A stretch of 64,000 nt of DNA from an uncultured Clostridia bacterium. GTDB taxonomy: Bacteria > Bacillota > Clostridia > Christensenellales > UBA1242. A program made the translations under genes and the position numbers. The notes below the pieces were generated by a model. That model saw only the letters and a list, made by a program, of their open reading frames with translations. It searched no databases and was not told where the DNA came from. The stretch spans positions 248,001 through 312,000 of the forward strand of contig CAKVLP010000002.1 of the NCBI GenBank assembly GCA_934757825.1, in the 5' to 3' direction. Below, piece by piece: positions 34,853 through 44,590 of the stretch (position 1 is its first letter; the number at the start of each line of letters is the position of its first letter).

Positions 34853-35524
34853 TTATTTAACGTTTCTTTTTATGCCAAATTTTCTGTTAAACTTGCGCTC
34901 TGAACTAAAATTTGCTTCTATGTATTCCTTAGGATTGACTACCCCCTCAGAATATTTTTGAACTACGTTTGGCTCAAAACCTGGCAAAAGTTTTTTAAGA
35001 GGCCTTGACTGACTTGCGTTTTTATTGTACTCAGTTCTCATTCTCCAAGCCCCAATTACATCGTTTACTGCAAGAAACACCCTTGGACGCTCAGTTCCAG
35101 TCATTTCCTCTGTTGCTCTTAGTTGTTTTGCGCAAATAAGTCTAACTTCTCTATCAAGTGCTAGTAAAGCATCAGCTTGACCTTCACGGCTAAATCTCTT
35201 GAAGTATTTTTCCATTGTGTCGCTGTAATTCTTAATTTTGTAAGGTTGAATTGTGTAATATTCGCTAGAATAAGTTTTTCCGTCCAATACTTCATTAAGC
35301 GATTTTGAAATTTTCTCAGCAGTGCATTTAACAACATTCTCTTGAATGTAGTTTTCCAAAATCCACATTCTTGTTTTGCTTAGTTTTTTGCCATATTTTT
35401 CTACGGCTCTTTCTTGGATTGCTTTTAGAGTATAGCATTTATCGGTGCCTTCTTCATCAAAACAATCTTTAACAATACGTTTTGCGTACAATCTTAAAAT
35501 TGAATTTACATAATTTTCTTTCAT
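34853..35524 (-). CDS. Hypothetical basic protein
   Basis: 223 aa, strongly charged, no membrane segment, no recognised domain. Predicted helical; the C-terminus is very basic (FSSERKFNRKFGIKRNVK), as for nucleic-acid or ribosome-associated proteins. GAGGGG lies 9 bases before the ATG. It follows the next unknown gene by 21 bases and shares its promoter. Neighbours are rplM-rpsI and the 16S gene. Confidence 0.8.
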   Translation of the reverse strand: MKENYVNSILRLYAKRIVKDCFDEEGTDKCYTLKAIQERAVEKYGKKLSKTRMWILENYIQENVVKCTAEKISKSLNEVLDGKTYSSEYYTIQPYKIKNYSDTMEKYFKRFSREGQADALLALDREVRLICAKQLRATEEMTGTERPRVFLAVNDVIGAWRMRTEYNKNASQSRPLKKLLPGFEPNVVQKYSEGVVNPKEYIEANFSSERKFNRKFGIKRNVK

Positions 35525-35545
35525 TCTATCATTCCCCTCTTTTAA

Positions 35546-36106
35546 TTAAAATTTGAATTTAGACGAATTGGTTTTGCCAACATATCCACCCTCGTTAATA
35601 GGGTTAAATCCGTCGTTTTTCTTGGTTTTCACGTGTTCGTTGTACTTATCTGAAAAGTCAATTAGGCTTGCGTAAACATTTTTCTTAGGTTCGCCAAATC
35701 TTACCGACATCCCGTCCAAAACTAGGCTTGTATCAAAACCTTCCGCACTACGGTCAATTCTTAGACCAATGTCACTTTTTTCATATTTTTTGAACACTCT
35801 AACAAGTGATTGATTTGGTTCTTTGCCCTCTTTTTTAATCTTTTCGTACCTAAGCATCATTCCAAGAGCGCCTGTTTTTGCAATTATTTCGTTTTTATTT
35901 GAAATACTAGCGCCATCTTCGCGAATTTGCGATGCAAGTAATTCGTTGCCGTCCAAAATCATTTGAATAAACTCAAAATCATTCTTACATTGTTCCAAAT
36001 TAACAACTACACCACCAAATTGACGTGTTGGCTCGGTGCGATCTCCAAAAAACAACGTATCCTTATTTATAATAATCGAATTTACTGTGTAATCAAATCC
36101 TATCAT
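35546..36106 (-). CDS. Hypothetical protein
   Basis: 186 aa, soluble, no recognised domain. Starts MIGFDYTVNSIIINKDTLFFG, mixed strand/helix; the last 30 residues are polar (NPINEGGYVGKTNSSKFKF). AAAGGGGAG ribosome binding site 6 bases before the ATG and a good promoter. Two-gene operon with the hypothetical protein at 34853, lying directly downstream of the 16S gene terminator. Confidence 0.8.
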   Translation of the reverse strand: MIGFDYTVNSIIINKDTLFFGDRTEPTRQFGGVVVNLEQCKNDFEFIQMILDGNELLASQIREDGASISNKNEIIAKTGALGMMLRYEKIKKEGKEPNQSLVRVFKKYEKSDIGLRIDRSAEGFDTSLVLDGMSVRFGEPKKNVYASLIDFSDKYNEHVKTKKNDGFNPINEGGYVGKTNSSKFKF

Positions 36107-36130
36107 TTCAAACTCCCCTTTTGCAGTACA

Positions 36131-36159
36131 ATAATATCATACAATTATAGATATTGCAA
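36131..36159 (-). promoter_or_regulatory. Promoter of the two-gene hypothetical operon
   Basis: Minus strand: -35 TTGCAA, 17-base spacer, extended -10 TGA-TATTAT, about 25 bases upstream of the ATG at 36106. Confidence 0.7.
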
Positions 36160-36198
36160 TATCGAAAGAAAAAATAATTTAATTTTTTTTAAAAAACA

Positions 36199-36232
36199 AA
36201 AAAAAGACCACTATCGAAGGCGGCCTTTTTTT
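36199..36232 (-). terminator. Terminator of the 16S rRNA gene
   Basis: Minus strand: GGCCGC paired with GTGGTC (two G-T pairs), extended by flanking A/T pairs, followed by eight T. Lies about 160 bases beyond the 16S 3' end. Flanking A and T runs could allow both directions. Confidence 0.75.
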
Positions 36233-36387
36233 AATTAACATAATTAAATAAGTGATAGGACTAACCAATCTATTCTATCTTACTATTGGTTAGAATTAAC
36301 TGCGATACATTAAAGTATCTAAATGTAATTGACAATCGTGAGAATGTCAATGTGATTCACTAATTAAAGTGATATCAAATATCTCTT
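36233..36387 (-). other. 16S rRNA 3' trailer
   Basis: About 155 bases between the mature 16S end and its terminator. Several hairpins on the minus strand: TTGACA/TGTCAA, GATAC/GTATC and AACCAAT/ATTGGTT, plausibly processing structures. No tRNA-Ile, tRNA-Ala or 23S start is present. Confidence 0.6.
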
Positions 36388-37918
<1,531 letters not shown>

Positions 37919-38085
37919 TCTATGACTCTATATCGAACGTCTTGCGTTATTCATAATTTTATTATAAACTGCTTGTAAAGTTCGTATAGATTAAAAACTT
38001 AAAAAAATTAACAAAGTTAAATTTAATTCATCTATCACACTATTTAATTGTTAATGTACTTGCCGTTCTCTTGAACAGCACACAT

Positions 38086-38114
38086 AGAATACCACTACCA
38101 AATACACAAGTCAA
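38086..38114 (-). promoter_or_regulatory. rRNA promoter of the 16S gene
   Basis: Minus strand: -35 TTGACT, 17-base spacer, extended -10 TGG-TATTCT, about 170 bases upstream of the mature 5' end. The leader contains a hairpin (CTGTTC/GAACGG-like, around 38062-38080). Confidence 0.75.
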
Positions 38115-38294
38115 CACTTTTTTTAAAAATTTTTTAATTTTTTTTTTGATAACACCGACACACACCCGCGTGTTTCGCTTGATTTGTGCAATTTAACCAT
38201 AAAATAAATATAAAAACGCGAAAAAAAGACTTAAAAAGTCATTAAAAAACATACCGCAAAATGTTAAATATTTTTTAAAATATTATTTAAAAAC

Positions 38295-38321
38295 AAAAAA
38301 AAGAGCAATTTTTCACTGCTC
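38295..38321 (-). terminator. Terminator upstream of the 16S promoter
   Basis: Minus strand: stem GAGCA/TGCTC, 9-base loop, then eight T. It would stop transcripts coming from the gene at 38504 before they reach the 16S promoter. Confidence 0.7.
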
Positions 38322-38503
38322 ATTTTAATGATATATTTATATATAATAGTATTCTTATTTATAGTTAAGGACTGAAAATAAATCCAAAATCGAAAAATGC
38401 TAGTAGAAAGCCTTATCACAACATTACTGATTTTGTTGTGCCCTTAAACTTACAACATCGTAATCTAGTTACAAGATAAAATGTTTACAGTCAAAATATT
38501 ATT

Positions 38504-39145
38504 TTAATAACCCTCGACTGTGTTAAATATGCCCTGGGTGTTTGTGATGGTATTTTGAAGTAATGTTGTGCCATCGGCATTGTATATTCTGCCCTGTATT
38601 GCACAGAACACAACAGAAACTTTACAGGTTTTGCTATTGTCAGTATTTTTTAGCGATTCTGGGAAAAGCACACCAATGTCAAATGCAATTGCCTTGCCAG
38701 ATGTACCTGGGTCGATGGTATAAAGTGTGCCAGTGGCACTATTTGAACTCATAAGATAGTAATAATCATCGCTTCCCTTTACCCAATAAACATTTGCGCC
38801 GTCAACTTTTAGTGATGTGCCCGGAGTAATTGACAAATCAGAAAGCGTGGTGTCGACCGTAACTTTTGCTCTTAAAAGTGCTGGTGTTGGAGTGGAAGAA
38901 CCTTCGGACTTAACAGTAGCCGTCGCGCTAACCACAACTTTTTGTGATGGCAAAACATAAAGATTGGCGGTAGACAATGTCACAGTGTTTTCAACAGTAA
39001 CAGCATTGCCAAGTCGAATTGTGGTAGATCCCGAACCAGAAGAACCGAAAAACGAAAGCGTCAAAGAACAGGTTCCTACAAACGTAGCAACCAGAAAAAG
39101 GCTCATAATTATAATAAACAACTTTGTCTTTCTTTTGTTTTCCAT
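38504..39145 (-). CDS. Hypothetical secreted beta-rich protein (possibly SipW/TasA-like)
   Basis: 213 aa with a basic N-terminus and hydrophobic segment (residues about 8-32) that looks like a signal peptide of the SipW-dependent type found in TasA/camelysin relatives. The remaining part is rich in Thr, Ser and Val, with alternating strand patterns (VTVENTVTLSTANLYV, VVVSATATV) and no Cys-rich or enzyme motif. Biofilm-fibre or spore-coat-like roles are possible but unproven. AGGGG lies 4 bases before the ATG. Confidence 0.72.
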   Translation of the reverse strand: MENKRKTKLFIIIMSLFLVATFVGTCSLTLSFFGSSGSGSTTIRLGNAVTVENTVTLSTANLYVLPSQKVVVSATATVKSEGSSTPTPALLRAKVTVDTTLSDLSITPGTSLKVDGANVYWVKGSDDYYYLMSSNSATGTLYTIDPGTSGKAIAFDIGVLFPESLKNTDNSKTCKVSVVFCAIQGRIYNADGTTLLQNTITNTQGIFNTVEGY

Positions 39146-39244
39146 TTTCCCCTAGTTTTATATCGTTTTATTTGTTAAAAATATTATTCGTAATAATGCC
39201 CCACAATATATATATAATATATCAAATAGTTTATTTTTTCGCAA

Positions 39245-39273
39245 CAAAAAACAACCATAATTTACTGGTTGTT
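39245..39273 (-). terminator. Terminator of the isc operon, overlapping the iscU end
   Basis: Minus strand: AACAACCA paired with TGGTTGTT, then a T-rich run. The 5' arm is formed by the last two iscU codons. Confidence 0.82.
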
Positions 39274-39849
39274 TTTATTATTTATTTTGGTCATCAAACT
39301 ATTTAGTTTTGAGACGTCTTTTTTAAGCGCTTTACTCTCTTCTGCTGGTTTTTCGTCGCTCTCTACGGTGTTTTTAGAAAGTTTTTTGATGCTCGATTGA
39401 AGTTTTGACAAGTCTTTCTTTTGAAGTTTTTTCTGTGCTTTTTCTTCGGCTTTTAGTTTTTCCTCTTTCTTTTTAGCGCGTTCTTGTTTTTTCAAATATT
39501 TAGTGATAGCGTCCTCAATTGCCTCTTTCGCAAGCACTGAGCAGTGAATTTTGTGCACTGGAAGTTCGCCAAGAGCCTTGATAACTTCGTTGTTGTCAAA
39601 GTTTAGTGCCTCCTCAATTGTTTTGCCTTTAATAAGTTCGGTTGCCATACTAGAAGATGCGATGGCTGCAACGCAACCAAACGTCTTAAATTTGGCATCT
39701 TCAATAATGCCTTTGTCATTTATTTTAAGGTAAATTTTCATGATGTCACCGCAAGCTACGTTTCCCACTTGTCCAACAGCGTTTGCACCACGCAATTCGC
39801 CCATATTCATTGGGTGTTTAAACAACTCCATTACTTTTTCGTTATACAT
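39262..39849 (-). CDS. iscU: Iron-sulfur scaffold IscU/NifU-N with charged C-terminal tail
   Basis: Scaffold for Fe-S cluster assembly with IscS. The three cluster cysteines are present: C33 in NVACGD, C59 in FGCV and C103 in IHCS. The conserved fold ends near residue 120; the last ~75 residues are a Lys/Glu-rich, predicted coiled-coil tail (KKEEKLKAEEKAQKKLQ) with no counterpart in the ~125-aa IscU or in the NifU ferredoxin-like and C-terminal domains. 195 aa. Starts one base after iscS. Confidence 0.94.
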   Translation of the reverse strand: MYNEKVMELFKHPMNMGELRGANAVGQVGNVACGDIMKIYLKINDKGIIEDAKFKTFGCVAAIASSSMATELIKGKTIEEALNFDNNEVIKALGELPVHKIHCSVLAKEAIEDAITKYLKKQERAKKKEEKLKAEEKAQKKLQKKDLSKLQSSIKKLSKNTVESDEKPAEESKALKKDVSKLNSLMTKINNKNNQ

Positions 39850-39850
39850 A

Positions 39851-41020
39851 TTATTTCCCCTTTTTCCTTGTTAGTGGGCTCATCTTTCTTAAATCTGCTA
39901 CAATGCCCACAAGTTTTTCAACAACATAATCAATTTCTTCCTTAGTGTTGTCGGCTCCGAAAGAAAATCTTATTGCCCCGTTAATGTCCTCGTGGCTAAG
40001 CCCCATTGCTTTCAAAACGTGACTTTTTTCAAGCGAGTTTGAAGCACAAGCCGAGCCTGTCGAAACTGCTACGCCTTCTAGGTCGAGTTTTACTAGAATA
40101 CTCTCGCCTTCAATAAAGTTGAAACTTACATTTACAATTCCAGGTGCTTTTTGTTCAAAGTTTCCATTAAACTTAATGTCGGAGATGGCGTATTTAAGTT
40201 TGTTTACAAAATACTCAGAAAGTTCTTCAAGTTTTTTGTTGTTAACGTCGATATCTCTAACAGCAATTTCCATTGCTTTTGCCATTCCAACTACGCCCGC
40301 AACATTTACTGTTCCACCACGGCGACCCATTTCTTGCTCGCCACCTTGGATAAGTTTTTTTACAGGTGTGCCAGTTTTGATGTACACAGCGCCAGTTCCC
40401 TTAGGACCATGAACCTTGTGGGCGCTCATTGTAAGTGCATCAATTTTCATATCCTTAACGTCGATATGCAAACAACTCATTGCTTGAACGGCATCTACGT
40501 GGAAATATGCCTTGTAGTCTTTTAGAATTTCACCAATTGCTTTGATGTTTTGGACAGTTCCGACCTCGTTGTTAACAGCCATAATGGAAACAAGTGTGGT
40601 GTCGGGTCTAAGTTCTCTTAGCAAAGCCACTATGTCCACCATTCCCTTGCTATCTACTGGCAAATACGTAACAGTAAAGCCTTCGTTTTCTAGTTCGCGA
40701 CAACTTTCCAAAATGCTGTGATGTTCAATTGAACTTACGATAATGTGCTTGCCTCTATGAGTGTTGGCTCTTGCAATGCCTTTAATAATCCAGTTGTTAC
40801 CCTCTGTTCCACCGCTTGTGAAAAAGATTTCTTTTGGATTTGCGTTGATAAGACCCGCAAGTTTTGCTCTGGACTCCTCAACCGCTTTGCCAGCTTCCAA
40901 GCCAAAACTATGCAAACTATTACTATTGCCGTACATTTCGGTGTAATATGGAAGCATAGCACTTAGCACTTCGCCACTAAGCCTTGTTGTACCAGCGTTG
41001 TCTAAATATATTTTTTTCAT
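39851..41020 (-). CDS. iscS: Cysteine desulfurase IscS/NifS
   Basis: PLP enzyme that releases sulfur from cysteine. PLP lysine K202 in SAHKVHGPKG; catalytic Cys325 in STGSACAS; N-terminal YLDNAGTTRLS. 389 aa. Start overlaps the iscR stop by four bases (ATGA). The loop is of the group II-like/IscS layout. Supplies sulfur to IscU and probably tRNA thiolation. Confidence 0.97.
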   Translation of the reverse strand: MKKIYLDNAGTTRLSGEVLSAMLPYYTEMYGNSNSLHSFGLEAGKAVEESRAKLAGLINANPKEIFFTSGGTEGNNWIIKGIARANTHRGKHIIVSSIEHHSILESCRELENEGFTVTYLPVDSKGMVDIVALLRELRPDTTLVSIMAVNNEVGTVQNIKAIGEILKDYKAYFHVDAVQAMSCLHIDVKDMKIDALTMSAHKVHGPKGTGAVYIKTGTPVKKLIQGGEQEMGRRGGTVNVAGVVGMAKAMEIAVRDIDVNNKKLEELSEYFVNKLKYAISDIKFNGNFEQKAPGIVNVSFNFIEGESILVKLDLEGVAVSTGSACASNSLEKSHVLKAMGLSHEDINGAIRFSFGADNTKEEIDYVVEKLVGIVADLRKMSPLTRKKGK

Positions 41021-41427
41021 TTTTTTGCTCCTTTGTTTTTTTGTATCATATCAAGCAGAGTAATGCTGTCTAACACATCGTTTAGGTTGTCGTAAATAAC
41101 TTTAAAAATGCCCTGATTTGGGCAATTTAGATTAGCGCACGTCCCCGATTTTGCACAATCTGTAAATACCAGCCCGTTTTCAAGTGACCTAAGCGCAACA
41201 CCAATTGAGATGTCCTTAGGATCAAGTGCTAGTTTATAACCACCTTGCACACCCCTAACAGATGTCACAAGCCCGCCTTTTTTGAGTAGCCCCAACAACT
41301 TTTCCAAGTATGGCTGTGGGACCAGCGTGCACTCCGACAACTCTTTAAGGGACATAAGTTTGCCGTCATTTTGCGCCAAATGGTATAGTGCATTAAGCCC
41401 ATATCGCCCTTTTGTGGATAGTTTCAT
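41017..41427 (-). CDS. iscR: Rrf2-family Fe-S cluster regulator IscR
   Basis: Represses the isc operon when Fe-S clusters are sufficient (family knowledge). Winged helix begins MKLSTKGRYGLNALYHLA and includes SVRGVQGGYKLA. Cluster cysteines C91, C97 and C102 (CAKSGTC ... C). 136 aa. First gene of iscR-iscS-iscU. Its promoter is flanked by two related operator-like sites. Confidence 0.95.
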   Translation of the reverse strand: MKLSTKGRYGLNALYHLAQNDGKLMSLKELSECTLVPQPYLEKLLGLLKKGGLVTSVRGVQGGYKLALDPKDISIGVALRSLENGLVFTDCAKSGTCANLNCPNQGIFKVIYDNLNDVLDSITLLDMIQKNKGAKK

Positions 41428-41432
41428 ATATA

Positions 41433-41522
41433 CCCTACCTTTTTAGTCCGACATTATTCTACCAAGTTTGAAAACTTATGTCAATATATTTTTACCAAAT
41501 ATTCGGACTAAATTAGTAGGAA
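41433..41522 (-). promoter_or_regulatory. iscR promoter with two IscR operator sites
   Basis: Minus strand promoter: -35 TTGACA (41479-41484), 17-base spacer, extended -10 TGG-TAGAAT (41456-41461). Site A (41502-41522), upstream of the -35, is an interrupted palindrome: TTC, two bases, ACTAA, one, TTAGT, two, GAA. Site B (41433-41452), downstream of the -10, reads on the minus strand GTCGGACTAAAAAGG and resembles site A inverted. Binding by IscR is inferred. Confidence 0.75.
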
Positions 41523-41632
41523 TTATTAGTTTTGCCTACTTTTAGGCATTATTTAGCACACGTTGCCGTTAAATTATCACCCAAACCAAGGTGTTTCTCT
41601 TCTTCTAAATCAACAAACAACCGCATAAAAAC

Positions 41633-41658
41633 AAAAAAATAGGCAAATCGCCTATTTT
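41633..41658 (-). terminator. Terminator at the end of the thioredoxin gene
   Basis: Minus strand: AAAATAGGC paired with GCCTATTTT and a T run. The 5' arm overlaps the stop codon at 41652. Confidence 0.8.
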
Positions 41659-41984
41659 TCTAAATCACAATAATTATCAAAAATTTCTTCCAGTTGTTTT
41701 TGGTTTCTAAAACCTGCAATCTTTTCAAGTTCTGCGCCGTCTTTAAAAATAACCAATGTCGGCACGGTCATAATGCCGTACTTATGGGTTAGTTTTTCGC
41801 TTTTATCAATATCAATCTCCACAATTTTTATGGAATTATACTTTTCATTTTCCATTTGTTTTAGGATTGTGGATTGCATTTTACAAGGCCCACACCAACT
41901 GCCAAAAAATCTAGCGATAGTAATTCCGTCGCTATCCAAAACTTCTCTTTCAAAATCGTTTTCTTTAATAATCTTTGTAGTCAT
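41652..41984 (-). CDS. trxA: Thioredoxin
   Basis: Disulfide reductase with the active site WCGPCK (Cys31 and Cys34), cis-Pro in MTVPTLVIFKDG and the family fold. 110 aa. Last gene of hslV-hslU-tcdA-trx, before the isc operon. No partner reductase is in the window. Confidence 0.93.
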   Translation of the reverse strand: MTTKIIKENDFEREVLDSDGITIARFFGSWCGPCKMQSTILKQMENEKYNSIKIVEIDIDKSEKLTHKYGIMTVPTLVIFKDGAELEKIAGFRNQKQLEEIFDNYCDLEK

Positions 41985-41992
41985 ATCTTTCC

Positions 41993-42661
41993 CTATTTAA
42001 TAAGTTCGTTAACAACAAATCCCGCTAGCACACAACCGCACATTGCTGGATAGTATGAAATACTGCCAATAGTTTTCCCGTTTGGCTTTGCAATATTCTC
42101 AGTGAACACAACTGTGTGTTTTGCTACTCCCGCTTCTCTAAGTTTTTTTCGCATAATCTTAGCAAGACCGTCGTTGTATGTTTTGGAAATATCCGCAACT
42201 TTAAAGGAAGGCACCTCACATCTATTACCCGCACCCATTGCACTAACAATGTTTATGTTTTTTTCGTGGCAAGTGCATATTAAGTGAATTTTGCTAGTGA
42301 CCATATCAATTGCATCAACCACATAGTCGTAGTGCAATTTAAAAAACTCCTCGCTATTATCTGCCGTGTACTTTTCGCAAATTTTATGCAATTTTATGTT
42401 AGGGTTGATGTCTAGCAAGCGCTCTTCAAGCACGTCCGCCTTATACTTGCCAATTGTGCTATTAAGCGCAACAATCTGCCTATTAAGGTTGCTTTTTGCC
42501 ACCGTGTCAAAATCGACAATAGTAAGTTCCCCCACACCTGCGCGGGCTAACATTTCGGTCACATATCCACCTACTCCGCCAAGCCCAAAAACTGCAACGT
42601 GCGAACCGGCAAGTTTTGCCACATTATCCTTTCCAATAAGTATCTCTGTACGTTCTGTCAT
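41993..42661 (-). CDS. tcdA: tRNA threonylcarbamoyladenosine dehydratase TcdA
   Basis: E1-like (ThiF/MoeB superfamily) enzyme that cyclises t6A37 in tRNAs. ATP-binding GLGGVGGYVTEMLARAG, VDFDTVAKSNLNRQ and the DYVVDAIDMVTSK motif. 222 aa. The Fe-S/sulfur genes close by would fit CsdA/CsdE-like partnering but no partner is fused. Confidence 0.92.
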   Translation of the reverse strand: MTERTEILIGKDNVAKLAGSHVAVFGLGGVGGYVTEMLARAGVGELTIVDFDTVAKSNLNRQIVALNSTIGKYKADVLEERLLDINPNIKLHKICEKYTADNSEEFFKLHYDYVVDAIDMVTSKIHLICTCHEKNINIVSAMGAGNRCEVPSFKVADISKTYNDGLAKIMRKKLREAGVAKHTVVFTENIAKPNGKTIGSISYYPAMCGCVLAGFVVNELIK

Positions 42662-42670
42662 TTTATCCTT

Positions 42671-43981
42671 CTACAAAATGTATCTTTTCAAATCGTATTT
42701 CTTTGTTGTGTCTTTAAACGCTTTATCAACATATTCCTTGTCGATAGTAACGTCCATAATTGGGTGTCTGCCATTTGCATTATATGAAATATCTTCAAGC
42801 AAAATTTCCAAAAGACTGTGTAGACGTCTTGCACCCAAGTTTTCGCTGGTTTCGTTTTCTTTTTCAGCAATCTCTGCAAGTTGATGAAGAGCCTCGTCGG
42901 TAAATTTAAGGTTGATGTTATCAACAGCCAAAAGTTGCTCGTATTGCAAAGTAAGCGCATTTTTAGGTTGTGTCAAGATTTTATAAAAATCGTCTGCATG
43001 AAGGTTGTTTAGTTCTACACGGATTGGGAAACGACCTTGGAATTCTGGAATAAGGTCTTCAATCTTACTCATATGGAACGCCCCAGCACAAATAAACAAA
43101 ATGTAATCAGTCTTTATTGTCCCATATTTAGTCGTAACTGTACAGCCCTCAACAAGTGGCAAAATGTCACGTTGAACGCCCTCACGGCTTACGTCTGGGC
43201 CTTTACTTGCGTTTTTGCCGGCAATTTTATCTATCTCATCGATAAACACAATGCCCTCTTGTTCTGCACGGCGAATAGCCTCCGAATTAACACTGTCTAA
43301 GTCGATAAGTTTGTCACTTTCTTCTTGCATAAGCATTGCCATAGCTTTCTCGACAGTAACTTTTTTCTTGCGACGCTGTGGTGGGAAAATACTGCCTAAC
43401 ATATTTCCAAAATCGATATCATTGCCCATTCCTGGCATAATGCCAATAGGTTTAATCTGCTCGTCGATTGCGATTTCGATAACTTCACTATCAGCCTTGC
43501 CACTTTCGACGTCGGCGGTTATTTCTTTTCTAAGAGTTTCCACGTCTTTGTCTGGGAACTCATTTTTTCTCATTGGATATAAAGCATCCACTATTTTTTG
43601 GACAACATTGGCCTTTGCTTTGATGCTAACTTCTTGCAACTTTTCCTCTTTTACAAGCCTTACAGCAACCTCTACAAGGTCTCTTATCATACTCTCGCAA
43701 TCTCTACCAACATAGCCCACTTCGGTGTATTTTGTGGCTTCAACCTTGATAAATGGCGCTTTTACAAGTTTTGCTAATCTTCTTGCAATTTCGGTTTTAC
43801 CTACACCAGTTGGCCCCTGCATAATGATGTTTTTAGGTGTAACCTCGTCACGCATTTCCTTAGTAAGTTTGCTACGGCGATAACGGTTTCTAAGCGCGAT
43901 TGCAACCGACTTTTTGGCCTCTTTTTGACCGATAATATATTTGTCTAATTCTATAACAATTTCCTTAGGTGATAAGTCCAT
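42671..43981 (-). CDS. hslU: ATP-dependent protease ATPase subunit HslU
   Basis: AAA+ unfoldase of HslVU. Walker A GPTGVGKTE near residue 55, Walker B FIDEIDKIA, intermediate I domain (about residues 110-230) and sensor motifs. Start set at ATG 43981 (MDLSPKEIV) with GAGGAGG 6 bases upstream and adjacent to the hslV stop; the ATG at 44038 lies inside hslV. 436 aa. Confidence 0.97.
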   Translation of the reverse strand: MDLSPKEIVIELDKYIIGQKEAKKSVAIALRNRYRRSKLTKEMRDEVTPKNIIMQGPTGVGKTEIARRLAKLVKAPFIKVEATKYTEVGYVGRDCESMIRDLVEVAVRLVKEEKLQEVSIKAKANVVQKIVDALYPMRKNEFPDKDVETLRKEITADVESGKADSEVIEIAIDEQIKPIGIMPGMGNDIDFGNMLGSIFPPQRRKKKVTVEKAMAMLMQEESDKLIDLDSVNSEAIRRAEQEGIVFIDEIDKIAGKNASKGPDVSREGVQRDILPLVEGCTVTTKYGTIKTDYILFICAGAFHMSKIEDLIPEFQGRFPIRVELNNLHADDFYKILTQPKNALTLQYEQLLAVDNINLKFTDEALHQLAEIAEKENETSENLGARRLHSLLEILLEDISYNANGRHPIMDVTIDKEYVDKAFKDTTKKYDLKRYIL

Positions 43982-43982
43982 T

Positions 43983-44519
43983 CTAAACCTCCTCGCAAGT
44001 GATGTGATGATTTGTGTACACACAGATGTCTCCAGCAATTTCTAGCGCTTTTATTGCGATTTCCTTAGCCGAAAGATTGGTGTTGTCAAGTAGTGCTCTG
44101 CCAGCAGCATAGGCGTAGTTTCCGCCACTGCCTATTGCACAAACGCCGTATTCTGGCTCAATTACTTCGCCAGTACCGGAAATCATTAAAAGTTTGTGTT
44201 CGTCGGCAACGAGCATCATTGCCTCCAACTTGCGGTTGTATTTATCGTCTCTAAATCCAAGTGCAAGTTCGACGGCGCTACGCATCAAATTGCCACTAAA
44301 CTTCTGCAAAAGTTCCTCAAAGCGTGCGGTCAAAGCAAAAGCGTCTGCAACTGTTCCCGCAAAGCCTACAACAACCTTGTCGTTGAAAATTCGGCGAACT
44401 TTTACGGCATTTCCTTTCATAATAACGTGCTCGCCCATTGTAACTTGTCCGTCACCGGCGATTGCTGTTTTTCCATTTTTAGTAACTGCAACTATCGTTG
44501 TCCCCTTAAAAGTATCCAT
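43983..44519 (-). CDS. hslV: ATP-dependent protease peptidase subunit HslV
   Basis: Proteasome-like N-terminal threonine hydrolase. The mature end is expected at TTIVAV after a six-residue MDTFKG propeptide; then [22 protein letters not shown], the typical segment. 178 aa. The xerC/codV gene that precedes hslV in Bacillus is absent: trmFO lies directly upstream. Confidence 0.96.
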   Translation of the reverse strand: MDTFKGTTIVAVTKNGKTAIAGDGQVTMGEHVIMKGNAVKVRRIFNDKVVVGFAGTVADAFALTARFEELLQKFSGNLMRSAVELALGFRDDKYNRKLEAMMLVADEHKLLMISGTGEVIEPEYGVCAIGSGGNYAYAAGRALLDNTNLSAKEIAIKALEIAGDICVYTNHHITCEEV

Positions 44520-44590
44520 AATATCTCCTTGTTTAATTGCATTTTTTCTTTAATATATCACACAAAACACTTTAAAACAAACTCTTTTTA

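Larger units (their letters stand above)
37919..38503. other. 585-base region upstream of the 16S gene
   Basis: Contains the 16S leader (37919-38080), its promoter (38086-38114), a very A/T-rich stretch likely acting as an UP-like element (38115-38160), a weak hairpin with seven T at 38221-38240 and a good terminator at 38295-38321. Nothing coding or RNA-like was seen in 38325-38503. Confidence 0.6.

Noticed and set aside
43215..43715. 166-codon plus-strand open frame
   Set aside because: Antisense shadow of hslU.
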